NCBI RefSeq assembly: GCF_001870675.1
Contig: NZ_MEHT01000017.1
Location: forward strand, 107,326 to 171,325
Source: Roseinatronobacter thiooxidans
GTDB taxonomy: Bacteria; Pseudomonadota; Alphaproteobacteria; Rhodobacterales; Rhodobacteraceae
Reading direction: 5' to 3'
Length of the DNA stretch: 64,000 bases
Part shown: piece by piece, positions 55,081-64,000 of the stretch
Layout: the number at the start of each line of letters is the position of its first letter
Numbering within the stretch: the stretch's first letter is position 1
The notes under the pieces: model-generated
The model's database searches: none
What the model saw: the letters and a program-made list of their open reading frames with translations, nothing else
Told to the model about the DNA's origin: nothing
Position numbers and translations under genes: made by a program

Positions 55081-55103
55081 CGGGCGCTTGTCACAAGCGC
55101 CCG
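55081..55103 (+). terminator. Hairpin after the Hsp20 gene
   Basis: Perfect 10-bp stem CGGGCGCTTG (55081-55090) with CAAGCGCCCG (55094-55103), loop TCA, 22 bases after the stop. There is no clear T-run. Confidence 0.6.
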
Positions 55104-55168
55104 TCACATTCTCACCCAACGGCCTTGGTATAAATATACCATGTTTACAGTGTAGTGAGGCTGAAAGT

Positions 55169-55315
55169 TCAAGCTAGGGCGCGCATTGGCATGTTCTGCG
55201 CGCTTTCAATCCGGCGGGCGCGTTTTGCAGCGCGCTCCCATGGCAGCACAGGCATGTGAAGCGCGCTTTCACTCAGGGCTGCGTTAATCCAGCGGTGCTT
55301 GATTGTGGCTGTCAT
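55169..55315 (-). CDS. Small basic protein (48 aa), DUF1127-like
   Basis: A short minus-strand frame beginning MTATIKHRWINAALSESA and containing LPWERAAKRARR. The tryptophan followed by basic residues recalls the small DUF1127/YjiS-type proteins common in Rhodobacterales. AAGGA is present about 11 bases before the ATG, a little far. It ends with TGA at 55169-55171. It lies alone between Hsp20 and pgeF. The family assignment is tentative; some DUF1127 proteins act in RNA turnover or phosphate metabolism. Confidence 0.5.
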   Translation of the reverse strand: MTATIKHRWINAALSESALHMPVLPWERAAKRARRIESAQNMPMRALA

Positions 55316-55434
55316 GTCTGTGTCATCCTTGCCAATGCGGTTTGCGTGTTTTTCTGTCTGAGATCAGAATGCAGTGCAAAACAGGCAGGAATTGGGCCAG
55401 ACAAGGGAAATTGCAAGGCCGCGCATTAGCGTCG

Positions 55435-56199
55435 CTATGCACGGATAACAGAGATCAGCCGCCCGTAATCGGCATGCCCTTCATGCACCGACCGCCGGTA
55501 GGAATAAAAGCGCGCAGGGTCGCCATAGGTGCAATGCCCGGTCCAGCGGGCATCTTTCACGCCCGCTTGCCGTAGCCGCGACAAGCCGAATCCGACAAGG
55601 TCGAACTGGTATTTCCCCTGCGCCCCATTAGCGAAAAACCGCATAAATTCGGGGTCTTCTGCAAGGAAGCTTTCCAAAAACTCTTCGCCCACCTCATAGG
55701 CTTGCTGGCTGATACAGGGGCCGATCACGGCAGTAATGCCCGCTCTGTCAGCGCCAAGCGCGATCATTGCATCAATCGTGTTTTCCAACACCCCCGACAA
55801 TGCACCGCGCCAGCCTGCATGGGCGGCACCAACCACCCGCGCAACCGTATCAGCGAACAGAACCGGCTGGCAATCGGCAGTCAGTATTCCAAGCGCCAGT
55901 CCCGGTGTGGCAGTGACCATTGCATCTGCGGCAGGTTTTGGCATGTCTTGGGCAAGGGGCGCGTCCAGTGTCACCACATCGGCGGAATGGGTTTGGTGGA
56001 TTGTCACCAGCGCATCTGTTGCGACCCCCATCGCATCTGCCACGCGCGCACGGTTCAGGCGCACGCTGTCACTTTGGTCAGACGATCCGGGGCCGCAATT
56101 CAGCCCCGAAAAGATACCCGAAGACGCGCCCCCCCGACGGGTGAAAAACCCGTGGCGAAAGGGGGTCAGGCTGTCTGCTGTTAAAATCTCGAGTGTCAT
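55435..56199 (-). CDS. pgeF: Peptidoglycan editing factor PgeF (polyphenol oxidase family)
   Basis: 254 residues of the YfiH/DUF152 family, older name multicopper polyphenol oxidase; members remove L-Ser-containing errors from peptidoglycan precursors. Metal/active-site residues are in HQTHSADV, ILTADCQPVLFAD and VGAAHAGWRGALSG. The ATG at 56199 overlaps the midA stop by four bases. It is the last gene of the lgt-midA-pgeF run. Confidence 0.92.
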   Translation of the reverse strand: MTLEILTADSLTPFRHGFFTRRGGASSGIFSGLNCGPGSSDQSDSVRLNRARVADAMGVATDALVTIHQTHSADVVTLDAPLAQDMPKPAADAMVTATPGLALGILTADCQPVLFADTVARVVGAAHAGWRGALSGVLENTIDAMIALGADRAGITAVIGPCISQQAYEVGEEFLESFLAEDPEFMRFFANGAQGKYQFDLVGFGLSRLRQAGVKDARWTGHCTYGDPARFYSYRRSVHEGHADYGRLISVIRA

Positions 56200-57260
56200 T
56201 GGTCAAATCCGGGTGGTGCAGGGGCAGTCGGCGGATACAGTGCCAAGGTCTTGAACAGGTGACCCATTTCTTGCGGATGCGTCAAGCGCCGATGTGCGGC
56301 AATATGCGTTTGCAGCGCCTCGCCCGCCAGCGACCCTGCCAGCGTTTGCGCGCGTGCTGTGATCCCCAACCGCTCTAGCAGCACACCTTGCGGGGTCATG
56401 GGCGTGGCGCGCAAGGGTGCCGCAGCCTGCGCCAGCGCTTCAAAATCGACATGCGCGGTCAGGTCGGAAGCACCGGGATGGGCAAGCGGATCATCAAAGT
56501 TTTGCTTGTGCAGGGCTTGCAGCGTGTCGCCACGGCTGCGCCAATCGCCATAGTCGATGATCAGCGCAACCCCGCCATGGGCCATGATGCGCGCGCTGAT
56601 AGCCGACAGGATTGGCGCGATTGCGGGGCAAATCTCGACCATCTGCCCCTCAACGGTGTCATCCTGCCGATGCGCCAATAGCGACAGATTCGAGGGCGGC
56701 GACAGGCCGAAGGACAGGCCCTCTTTGTTGCAGCCCACCATACGCTCTGCCCATCCTGCGTCTGTGCGCAAAAACTGCCGAATCGGCAATGCGTCGAAAA
56801 ATTCATTGGCGATCAGGAATAAGGGCTGGTCTGGCAAGCTGTCTGCGCTGTCATGGAACTGGGGCGTATATTGGTGCAGCCGGTCTGCCTGAATGCCGCG
56901 CAGCACGGGGCTTGCTTCGACCAGATGCAGGCGCAGGGCTGCGTGGAACCCCGGCACGCGTGCTGTTGCGCGCAGGGCATCCGTCATCAGTGTGCCACGC
57001 CCCGGCCCGAGTTCGGCAAGGGTGAATGGCGCGGGCCGCCCTTGATCCGCCCAGACCTGCGCCACCAGTAAACCCAGCATTTCGCCAAACATCTGGCTGA
57101 TTTCCGGCGCGGTGGTGAAATCGCCCTTTGTGCCCAATGGGTCGCGCGTGGTGTAATAGCCGTGCTTGGGGTGCAGCAGGCAAAGCGTCATGTATTCGGC
57201 AATGCTGATAGGCCCCTGCGCCCTGATCTGGCGCAAGAGGATGTCTTTCAGCGCTGTCAT
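56196..57260 (-). CDS. SAM-dependent methyltransferase, MidA/NDUFAF7 family
   Basis: 354 residues. The mitochondrial homologue NDUFAF7 methylates an arginine of complex I subunit NDUFS2; the bacterial role is not firmly known. The SAM motif LAELGPGRGTLMTDALRA is near residue 80; YMTLCLLHPKHGYYTTRDPLG and GDFTTAPEISQMFGE are the diagnostic N-terminal parts. The ATG at 57260 overlaps the lgt stop by four bases (ATGA). Confidence 0.9.
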   Translation of the reverse strand: MTALKDILLRQIRAQGPISIAEYMTLCLLHPKHGYYTTRDPLGTKGDFTTAPEISQMFGEMLGLLVAQVWADQGRPAPFTLAELGPGRGTLMTDALRATARVPGFHAALRLHLVEASPVLRGIQADRLHQYTPQFHDSADSLPDQPLFLIANEFFDALPIRQFLRTDAGWAERMVGCNKEGLSFGLSPPSNLSLLAHRQDDTVEGQMVEICPAIAPILSAISARIMAHGGVALIIDYGDWRSRGDTLQALHKQNFDDPLAHPGASDLTAHVDFEALAQAAAPLRATPMTPQGVLLERLGITARAQTLAGSLAGEALQTHIAAHRRLTHPQEMGHLFKTLALYPPTAPAPPGFDQ

Positions 57261-58147
57261 GCGCGCCTGCGCCACATAAGCAGCCCAAGGCCAATGGCGA
57301 TCATCGGCAGGGATAGCAGTTGCCCCATCGACACGCCCAGCGGCCCAAGGCTGAGGACATGGCCCAGCGGGTTGTCAGGGGTGATAAATTGCGCATCCGC
57401 CTGCCGCCAGACCTCGACCGTGAAGCGCGCAAGCCCGTAGCCTGCAACAAAGGCCCCTGTCACCAGTCCGGGCCGTTTCAGCCAGCCTCGCCGCCAGACA
57501 ACAAAGGCCAGAAGCGCGAACAGAACCAGCCCTTCCAGCGCGGCTTCATAAAGTTGGGTGGGGTGGCGTGCACAATAGGCCACAGGCCAGTCCCAAGGGC
57601 AGCTTTCCGCCCGTGCGCCGGGAAAGATAACCCCCCAAGGCTGCAAGGTGGGCCGCCCCCACAGTTCCGCATTGATGAAATTCGACACCCGCCCCAGCCC
57701 GATCCCGATTGGTGCGACCAGCGCCATCGCATCGGCAATTTGCAAAGGGGGCACGGCGTGGCGCTGGCAAAACACCAACCCTGCGACGATCACTCCTGCA
57801 AACCCGCCATGGAAGGACATGCCCCCCTCCCAGACGCGCAAAATCTCTGTCGGGTTGGCCATATAGTAGCCGGGCTGATAAAACAGCACAAACCCAAGCC
57901 GCCCGCCCAGAATCACACCGAAAATCACATAGGTCAGCAATGCTTCGACCTTTGCGGCCTCCATCGGGGCTGTGTTGGCGGGCCAGAGTGTCGGGCGCTG
58001 CATCAGCCGCTGGATAATCCACCAGCCTGCCAGAAAGCCCACGATATAGGCCAGCGCATACCAGCGCAGTGCAAAATTGAAATTCCCCAGCGAGATTGAG
58101 AAGATTTCTGGGCTAAGATCGGGGAAAAGAATGGCAAAGGGGGTCAT
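57257..58147 (-). CDS. lgt: Prolipoprotein diacylglyceryl transferase
   Basis: Adds the diacylglyceryl group from phosphatidylglycerol to the lipobox cysteine of prolipoproteins in the inner membrane. 296 residues, several transmembrane helices. The Lgt signature GRVSNFINAELWGRPT is near residue 150, and the conserved SFHGGFAGV with the essential His is near residue 108. First gene of lgt-midA-pgeF; divergent from ubiK with 119 bases between. Confidence 0.96.
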   Translation of the reverse strand: MTPFAILFPDLSPEIFSISLGNFNFALRWYALAYIVGFLAGWWIIQRLMQRPTLWPANTAPMEAAKVEALLTYVIFGVILGGRLGFVLFYQPGYYMANPTEILRVWEGGMSFHGGFAGVIVAGLVFCQRHAVPPLQIADAMALVAPIGIGLGRVSNFINAELWGRPTLQPWGVIFPGARAESCPWDWPVAYCARHPTQLYEAALEGLVLFALLAFVVWRRGWLKRPGLVTGAFVAGYGLARFTVEVWRQADAQFITPDNPLGHVLSLGPLGVSMGQLLSLPMIAIGLGLLMWRRRA

Positions 58148-58266
58148 GCGCGCCTGCGGCTGAGAAAGGTTGCGACTGTCTGGCGCGAGGGGCTGGTGGA
58201 AGTCAACCTTGAGTTTCGCGCGCCAAGGTCACATATAAGAGGTGAACACAAACACCGAGGTGCCCG

Positions 58267-58521
58267 ATGCAGACCCGCAACCGCTTGCTAGATGATGTTT
58301 CGCAACTGATGACCAATGCCATGGGCGTCGCGCAGGGCGCGCGGACAGAGGCAGAGACGGCGATGAAAAGCCTGATGGACCGCTGGCTTGCCGACCGCGA
58401 CTTCGTCACGCGCGAAGAATTCGACGCTGTGCGCGCAATGGCACAGAAAGCCCGCGAAGAGAATGAAACGCTCAAAGCGCGGCTGGCCGCCCTGGAGGCG
58501 CGCGGCGACAGCGCAAGCTGA
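58267..58521 (+). CDS. ubiK: UbiK family accessory factor (BMFP/YqiC)
   Basis: 84 residues. UbiK-type proteins are trimeric, membrane-fusing coiled-coil proteins that support ubiquinone biosynthesis. The N-terminal amphipathic helix (LLDDVSQLMTNAMGVAQGAR) and the C-terminal coiled coil (REEFDAVRAMAQKAREENETLKARLAALEA) match. It stands alone opposite lgt, an order common in Rhodobacterales. Confidence 0.88.
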   Translation: MQTRNRLLDDVSQLMTNAMGVAQGARTEAETAMKSLMDRWLADRDFVTREEFDAVRAMAQKAREENETLKARLAALEARGDSAS

Positions 58522-58791
58522 TCTTCTGCGTCTGACATCAGGTTCCGCCGATCGGGAACGAAGGTTGGCGACGCGAGACTTTGCGTAGCCTGAGTTTTCT
58601 GGTGTAAAGCCGCGTAGCGTCGGGCTGCGGCCCTTTGAGGAGCGGCGGCGCTTTGCGCCTTTGTTCCGCGCAGGGTATCGCGCCAAAGACCTTCTTGCAG
58701 CCATCGGGAGTTTTGCGCGAGGTGCAGACCACCAAAGCCCGCACACCCCCAGTTCAGGGCCGCGCGTGACGCGCCCCTGAACTGGCAGAGC
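58522..58791. other. Intergenic region between ubiK and the DUF4139 gene
   Basis: 270 bases without a supported gene, between convergent genes. At its right end an imperfect inverted repeat (CCAGTTCAGGG 58749-58759 with CCCTGAACTGG 58775-58785) lies seven bases past the DUF4139 stop and may end that transcript; there is no T-run. The rest has several GC-rich short repeats but nothing I can name. Confidence 0.45.
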
Positions 58792-60660
58792 TTATTGAGC
58801 GCGCAGCACCTCGCGCAACTCTGCCTCAATCTCTGACTGGCGGGTTTCAGCGTTGCGCCGTGCTTCGCGCGATTGCGTTATCTCCTCCTCGATCGTGTCC
58901 ACCCGCATGCGCCGCTCGCGCGTGGCGGGGCTGTCATCGCCCAATTGCACGATCAGTCCGACCAGCCGCTCTTGATCGGCAATCAATTGCGCTTCCAGCT
59001 CGCGTTGGCGGGCCGCTTCGCGGCGCAATTGCGCCTGTTGTGCGCGCAAATCCTGCAACTGCTCCAGCACTGCGCGCAACTGCGCATCGGGCAGGCGCGA
59101 CGACCAGAAGGCAAGCGCGTCCTGATCCAGTTCCAGCAGGGCGATGCGGGTGCTGGTGACGCGCTGCTCGACCACCTCTTGGGTCACGATCTCGGCTGCG
59201 GGCACTTCGACACGAAATTTCGTGTCATCAAAGCCGCTCTCGCCGCCTGTGCTTTGCATGTCCCAACCTTGCCGCTGCGGGTGGGAAATGGTCAGGACGC
59301 GCGCGGCATCTGGCGCGCCTTCGATCCGGTAGCTGGTGCGTCGCTCCAGCCGCTCTTCGGCCACCAGCACGCCATCGACCACTCTCGCCGATTGCAGGTT
59401 TTGCGTCTCGGTCAGTGTTTCACTGACCTGCATGGCTGTGTCGCGGGCAAATTCGATCACGGCCTGCGCGCCGGGCGCCAGTTCGGGGATCATTGCATCG
59501 CCGGCATGGCCGCGCCCGTCTTCATAGAGCGTCACAATGCCGGCAGGCAGGCGCAAGGGCAGGGGGTTCTCGAACGCGATGGCGATAGAAGGGTGCACCG
59601 CCCCTGTGCCGCCATTGTGCAGCGTCAGCCGCGCATCCTCCAGCGCCTCGCGCAAAAAGGGCAGCGAGATCATGTCGCCCGCTTGCACTGTGACAGGGGT
59701 GGCGAGCGTGTAGCGCGAAAAACTCTCGCCATCATCCATGGCAACTGGTGCTACCTCCATGGCTGCCTCAAAGGCCATGCCGCGTGCCATGGGCGCGCTG
59801 GCCATCAGGGCCTGGTCCATCATGGGGTCGGCCAGTTTGCGCGCAGCCTCCATCCGGTCATAAAGCTGCGCCTGAAGGGCATTCACAGCGCCTGTGGCAA
59901 GTGTCAGTTCAACACTGTCCCAATCTTGACCGGTGGTGTTTTCAACCACGGCCCAGCCGGTCAGAACCAGCCCATCTGCGCCATCTTCGGCCCGCCACGC
60001 GGTTTTCCAGACGGGTGCGGGTTGCAGCCAGCCAAGGCTGATATCGCGCGTATCTGTTTCGGTGCTGCTGAGCGTCACATCGAGCATCAGCGCGCGGCCT
60101 GCCTGCCGCAAGGCGGCCAGTCCGCGCGCCACGGCGTTTTGGTCGGCTGTGTCGCTGAATTGCAGTTCCGTGGCGTCATCCAGCAGGATTTGGCGGATCG
60201 CGCCGTCTTCATGCAAGACTGAAATTGCAATACAACCCCGCTGGTCGGCTTGGGCACAAGGCACCTCTCGCGTGCCCATCACATCGCCCGAGACGCTGAT
60301 CCCGCGCCGCTGTGCGGTGATGTGCGCGCCGGTCATGGCCTCCAGCAAGGCGCGCAGATCGCCCAAGGCATCCGGCTCGAAGGGCAGGGCGGCGAACACA
60401 TCTGCAACGCCGCTCGGCCCTGTCATCGACAGCATGGGCACAGCGCCAGACGGGTCTGACAGGCGCACCGATTTCAGGAAATCGTCAATATCGGCGCGGC
60501 GGATGGACAGGCGCAACGGCTCTGCGCCAAGCGTGCCTTGCGCCTCGATCATGGCGACGCCTGCGCGCGACAGGGTGACGGCTCTGATCTCAGGGGTCTG
60601 ATCTGCAAGCGCGGGCAGGGCGATAGCCCCCAGCACAACACCCATGGACATAACACGCAT
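58792..60660 (-). CDS. DUF4139 domain protein (mucoidy inhibitor MuiA-like)
   Basis: 622 residues with a signal peptide (residues 1-20, ALPALADQ). The middle part has the DUF4139 beta-rich domain (WKTAWRAEDGADGLVLTGWAVVENTTGQDWDSVELTLATG), and the last ~130 residues form a strongly charged coiled coil (QLRREAARQRELEAQLIADQ). The family is secreted or periplasmic with no known biochemical role. The ATG at 60660 follows GGAAGG; the longer frame upstream lacks a signal peptide start. Confidence 0.8.
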   Translation of the reverse strand: MRVMSMGVVLGAIALPALADQTPEIRAVTLSRAGVAMIEAQGTLGAEPLRLSIRRADIDDFLKSVRLSDPSGAVPMLSMTGPSGVADVFAALPFEPDALGDLRALLEAMTGAHITAQRRGISVSGDVMGTREVPCAQADQRGCIAISVLHEDGAIRQILLDDATELQFSDTADQNAVARGLAALRQAGRALMLDVTLSSTETDTRDISLGWLQPAPVWKTAWRAEDGADGLVLTGWAVVENTTGQDWDSVELTLATGAVNALQAQLYDRMEAARKLADPMMDQALMASAPMARGMAFEAAMEVAPVAMDDGESFSRYTLATPVTVQAGDMISLPFLREALEDARLTLHNGGTGAVHPSIAIAFENPLPLRLPAGIVTLYEDGRGHAGDAMIPELAPGAQAVIEFARDTAMQVSETLTETQNLQSARVVDGVLVAEERLERRTSYRIEGAPDAARVLTISHPQRQGWDMQSTGGESGFDDTKFRVEVPAAEIVTQEVVEQRVTSTRIALLELDQDALAFWSSRLPDAQLRAVLEQLQDLRAQQAQLRREAARQRELEAQLIADQERLVGLIVQLGDDSPATRERRMRVDTIEEEITQSREARRNAETRQSEIEAELREVLRAQ

Positions 60661-60805
60661 TGGCAGACCTTCCGAACTGGTTGAGATACACGCCAAGCCT
60701 AGGCGCGACAGGATGACGCGTTCAAGCGCCAAGTTTTGGGCATGCGTAAATTTGCCGTGTTGAGGGGGCTGGACGCGGGGCGCGTCTTGGGGCTATTGGA
60801 GGGCC

Positions 60806-63109
60806 ATGGCACAAGATGATGACGCGCTTCCCGACCTGACCGCCCCTGTGGCTGAACCCCTGCGCCGCGCGCTTGGGTCGCGCTATCTGCAATATGCGCT
60901 GTCTACCATCATGCACCGCGCGCTGCCCGATGCGCGCGACGGGTTAAAACCTGTGCACCGGCGCATCTTGTTTGCGATGCGCGAATTGAAGCTGGCATCC
61001 AATGGCGGCTTTCGCAAATCGGCCAAGATTACCGGCGATGTGATGGGCAATTACCACCCCCATGGTGATGCCGCGATTTATGACGCCATGGCGCGCTTGG
61101 CGCAGGATTTCAATGTGCGCTATCCGCTTGTCGACGGGCAGGGCAATTTCGGCAATATCGATGGCGACAACCCTGCCGCCGCGCGCTACACCGAGGCCCG
61201 CATGACCGCCGCCGCCGAGGCGCTGCTGGAAGGGCTGGCCGAAAACGCGGTCGATTTCCGGCCCAACTATGATGGCACGCTGGAAGAACCTATTGTTTTG
61301 CCCGCCGCTTTCCCGAACCTGCTGGCCAATGGCGCCAGCGGGATCGCGGTTGGCATGGCCACCAACATTCCGCCGCATAATCTGGATGAGTTGATCGAAG
61401 GGTGTCTGGCCCTGATCACAACGCCCGATCTGCCGGATGAAGATCTGGTCAAGCTGATTCCCGGCCCCGATTTCCCGACAGGCGGCGTGGTGGTAGAGCC
61501 GCGCGAGCAGATTTTGAACGCCTATAAAACCGGGCGCGGATCGTTCCGCTTGCGCGCCCGCTGGCAGGTCGAGGATCTGGGGCGTGGCCAGTGGCAGGTT
61601 ATCGTAACCGAAATTCCGTTTCAGGTGCCGAAATCGCGCCTGATCGAAAAGCTGGCCGAGGTGATCCAGACCCGCAAGGTGCCGCTTCTGGCCGATATCC
61701 GCGACGAATCTGCCGATGATGTGCGCATCGTTCTGGAACCCAAAAGCCGCAGCGTTGACCCTGAAATGCTGATGGGCATGTTGTTCAAGAATTCCGATCT
61801 GGAAACGCGCTTCAGCCTGAACATGAATGTGCTGGTCGATGGCGTGACCCCGCGTGTGTGCGGGCTGCGTGAAGTGTTGCGCGCTTTTCTTGACCACCGG
61901 CGCGAGGTGTTGACGCGGCGCAGCCAGCACCGTCTGGACAAGATCGACCACCGGCTGGAAGTGCTGGAAGGGTTTATCATCGCCTTCCTGAACCTTGACC
62001 GTGTGATCGACATTATCCGCTATGACGAAGCGCCGCGCGCTGCACTAATGCGCGAAATCTGGGGCCGCAAATTCCCCCGCGCCATGTCCGAGGCCGACTA
62101 TATCTCACCCGCCCCAAGCGAGGGCGAGTTGACCGAAGTGCAGGCCGAAGCCATCCTGAACATGCGCCTGCGCAGCTTGCGCCGTCTGGAAGAGCTGGAG
62201 CTGAAACGCGAGCGTGACGCCTTGCTGATGGAACGCGCAGGGCTGGAGGATCTTCTGGCCTCTGACAGGTTGCAGTGGAAGCAGATCGGCACCGAATTGC
62301 GCGAAGTGCAGGCCAAATTCGGCAAAGCCACCGACCTTGGCCGCCGCCGCACCGATTTTGCCGAAGCAGGCGAAGTTGAAGATGTGCCGCTTGAAGCGAT
62401 GATAGAGCGTGAACCGATCACTGTCGTCTGTTCCAAAATGGGTTGGATACGCGCCATGAAAGGGCATCTTGCCCTTGATCAGGCGTTCAAGTTCAAAGAT
62501 GGCGATGAGGGGCGCTTTGCCTTCCATGCCGAGACGACGGATAAGATCGTGATTTTCGGCTCGAACGGGCGGTTCTATACGCTGATGGGCGTCAATCTGC
62601 CCGGCGGGCGCGGCATGGGAGAGCCTGTGCGCCTGATGATCGACCTGCCCAATGAGGCTGAAATTCTGGATATTTTCACCCATAAGCCAGACCTGAAACT
62701 GGTGGTCGCGTCTTCCAGTGGCGATGGGTTTATCGTGCCTGCGGATGAGATTATCGCCCAGACCCGCTCTGGCCGTCAGGTGCTGAACCTGAAAGAGGGT
62801 GTGCGCGCGCATGTCTGCCGCCGCGTTGAAGGGGACCATCTGGCCGTGGTGGGCGAGAATCGCAAGCTGCTGATTTTTGCGCTGGAAGAACTGCCCGAAA
62901 TGGGGCGCGGCAAGGGTGTGCGGCTGCAATCTTACAAAGATGGTGGTCTGTCCGACCTGCGCACGATCACGCTGGCCGAGGGGCTTTCTTGGAAAGACCC
63001 GGCAGGGCGCACGCGGCTTGAAACCGATCTGACTGAATGGCAGGGCAAGCGCGCCAGCGCGGGCCGCATGGCCCCGCGCGGCTTTCCACGCGACAACCAG
63101 TTCAATTAA
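60806..63109 (+). CDS. parC: DNA topoisomerase IV subunit A
   Basis: Type IIA topoisomerase subunit that cuts and rejoins DNA for chromosome decatenation. 767 residues. Quinolone-pocket region [20 protein letters not shown] is near residues 75-94, catalytic Tyr in [10 protein letters not shown] near residue 132, and [14 protein letters not shown] follows. The C-terminal region is shorter than in GyrA and lacks the GyrA box, which favours ParC. The ATG follows GGAGGG. Confidence 0.95.
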   Translation: MAQDDDALPDLTAPVAEPLRRALGSRYLQYALSTIMHRALPDARDGLKPVHRRILFAMRELKLASNGGFRKSAKITGDVMGNYHPHGDAAIYDAMARLAQDFNVRYPLVDGQGNFGNIDGDNPAAARYTEARMTAAAEALLEGLAENAVDFRPNYDGTLEEPIVLPAAFPNLLANGASGIAVGMATNIPPHNLDELIEGCLALITTPDLPDEDLVKLIPGPDFPTGGVVVEPREQILNAYKTGRGSFRLRARWQVEDLGRGQWQVIVTEIPFQVPKSRLIEKLAEVIQTRKVPLLADIRDESADDVRIVLEPKSRSVDPEMLMGMLFKNSDLETRFSLNMNVLVDGVTPRVCGLREVLRAFLDHRREVLTRRSQHRLDKIDHRLEVLEGFIIAFLNLDRVIDIIRYDEAPRAALMREIWGRKFPRAMSEADYISPAPSEGELTEVQAEAILNMRLRSLRRLEELELKRERDALLMERAGLEDLLASDRLQWKQIGTELREVQAKFGKATDLGRRRTDFAEAGEVEDVPLEAMIEREPITVVCSKMGWIRAMKGHLALDQAFKFKDGDEGRFAFHAETTDKIVIFGSNGRFYTLMGVNLPGGRGMGEPVRLMIDLPNEAEILDIFTHKPDLKLVVASSSGDGFIVPADEIIAQTRSGRQVLNLKEGVRAHVCRRVEGDHLAVVGENRKLLIFALEELPEMGRGKGVRLQSYKDGGLSDLRTITLAEGLSWKDPAGRTRLETDLTEWQGKRASAGRMAPRGFPRDNQFN

Positions 63110-63188
63110 CCCGCCAGCGCAGCCGGTGTGATTTGCCTCTCGCGCCATGATCGGCTAGCAAGGGGGCGTATCAACTCGGAGATTGCAG

Positions 63189-63806
63189 ATGGGTGTTGTA
63201 TCTGTTCCGCGCCGGTGTCTGGCGTTTTGGGCGGCATTGGCGGTGTCGGCCTGCGCAAGCGGGGCCGAATTGAAGGATGAACGCGCAGAGCTGGGGGATT
63301 TCTTCCTCAGCCACGCGATTGTTGTAGCAGAAGATGCAACAGCCCTTCCCGGCTCGCGCCCCGCCGAGGCGGAAGAGTGGGAAGAGGTTATCGTCTCGGA
63401 GATGCGCCGCCGCTTGGGCCGATATGATGGCGACAAGCTGTATCATATCGGTGTCAATGTTCAGGCTTACATGATTGCCCCGCCGGGTATTCCACTGGTG
63501 CTCTCGCCCCGGTCTGCGCTGGGGGTCACGGTTGATTTGTGGGATGACGCCGCAGGTGGCAAGCTAAATGACCGCCCGCACCGGATTATTGTGGGAGAGG
63601 CGATTTCGGGTGAAACCATCGTCGGCTCGGGCAATACCCAGACGCGCGAGGAGCAGATGCAAAACCTGGCCGAAAACGTGGTTTTGTCGATTGAAAACTG
63701 GCTTGCCGCCAACCCTGACTGGTTCCCCCCGCGACCAGAACCACCAGAGCCACTGACGGACGAGGAAGACCCTGTCCAGACATCCGAACTGGCCCAAGCG
63801 GAATAA
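63189..63806 (+). CDS. Putative lipoprotein, unknown function
   Basis: 205 residues. The N-terminus PRRCLAFWAALAVSACASG has a hydrophobic segment and a lipobox (VSAC, Cys about residue 22), so it is probably an outer-membrane or inner-membrane lipoprotein processed by Lgt. The mature part has no recognised domain; HIGVNVQAYMIAPPG and EEQMQNLAENVVLSIENWLA are the clearest segments. The last ~30 residues are Pro/Glu-rich. The ATG at 63189 follows GGAG. It lies between parC and a probable tuf gene. Confidence 0.65.
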   Translation: MGVVSVPRRCLAFWAALAVSACASGAELKDERAELGDFFLSHAIVVAEDATALPGSRPAEAEEWEEVIVSEMRRRLGRYDGDKLYHIGVNVQAYMIAPPGIPLVLSPRSALGVTVDLWDDAAGGKLNDRPHRIIVGEAISGETIVGSGNTQTREEQMQNLAENVVLSIENWLAANPDWFPPRPEPPEPLTDEEDPVQTSELAQAE

Positions 63807-63982
63807 ACTCTGGCCAAAGCCCGCGCTAGGGCTTGCTTGCGGGTTTGTGCCGGAATGCGAAAATACCGGCTTTGGGATTTCCTGTGCAAACCGCGCTTGA
63901 TTTTCCGGGCCAAGCTGAGTAAGTGGCCCGCGTGTCTTTTCGGGCGCCGCAAAGCGGCCCAGCAACAAAGGGTGCCGAAACC
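63807..63982. other. Intergenic region before the probable tuf gene
   Basis: 176 bases without a gene. It should hold the lipoprotein transcript end and the promoter of the next gene; AAAGGG lies 11-16 bases before the ATG at 63983. No box is assigned. Confidence 0.3.
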
Positions 63983-64000
63983 ATGGCAAAGCAAAAGTTT
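63983..64000 (+). CDS. tuf: Probable elongation factor Tu, first six codons
   Basis: The window ends after MAKQKF, which fits the start of EF-Tu (MAK-x-KF). Only six codons can be read, so the call rests on this short match and needs the next bases. Confidence 0.5.

Overview
The window looks like chromosomal DNA of a GC-rich alphaproteobacterium of the order Rhodobacterales (family Rhodobacteraceae in the broad sense). Reasons: the pairing of a TauE/SafE permease with a TIGR02186 protein; crotonyl-CoA carboxylase/reductase and ethylmalonyl-CoA mutase of the ethylmalonyl-CoA pathway; the runs EVE - YciI - gpsA - tsaD // hemD - mitofilin-like - hemY and pgeF - midA - lgt // ubiK; a heterotetrameric sarcosine oxidase; and glcDEF. 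The genus cannot be fixed from sequence reading alone.

Layout. 1-2.3 kb: end of an ABC permease gene, then TSUP permease + TIGR02186. 2.3-8.9 kb, mostly minus strand: stand-alone AsnC ligand domain, RecD-like helicase, ccr, PlsB-like acyltransferase, ndk, sodB. 8.9-15.1 kb, minus strand: sarcosine oxidase soxB - two small membrane-protein genes - soxD - soxA - soxG. 15.3-17.4 kb: ccmI, ruvX, DUF1289. 17.4-22.7 kb: a complete Opp/Dpp-type ABC importer behind two palindromes. 22.9-29.6 kb: the EVE/YciI/gpsA/tsaD and hemD/mitofilin/hemY housekeeping block. 29.7 kb: tRNA-Thr(CGT).

29.76-45.13 kb is the accessory part: a roughly 15.4 kb integrative element in the 3' end of the tRNA-Thr gene. An imperfect copy of the tRNA 3' end lies at 45112-45133 (attR), and the same paired GGGGGCAT motif (12-bp period) occurs near both ends, as expected for integrase arm sites. 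The element carries a P4-type integrase, a hypothetical protein, an AlpA-like regulator, an HTH/zinc-finger protein, a second tyrosine recombinase, and a complete type I-C CRISPR-Cas system: cas3 - cas5c - cas8c (with an internal in-frame cas11c start) - cas7c - [GIY-YIG domain gene] - cas4 - cas1 - cas2, followed by an array of 40 intact repeats plus one degenerate terminal repeat (40 spacers). There is no relaxase or conjugation gene, so the system appears to be cargo of a non-self-transmissible element. The most unusual part is the small, AT-rich GIY-YIG gene placed between cas7 and cas4 and overlapping cas4.

After the element the chromosome resumes: GT61-like glycosyltransferase, ecm, LysE-type exporter, glcDEF (glycolate oxidase) behind a palindrome, secreted serine protease, small heat-shock protein, a 48-codon ORF, pgeF - midA - lgt, ubiK, a DUF4139 protein, parC, a lipoprotein and the first codons of a probable tuf gene. 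Metabolically, ccr and ecm serve acetyl-CoA assimilation through the ethylmalonyl-CoA pathway, glcDEF feeds glyoxylate into the same pool, and the sarcosine oxidase passes one-carbon units from sarcosine to tetrahydrofolate.
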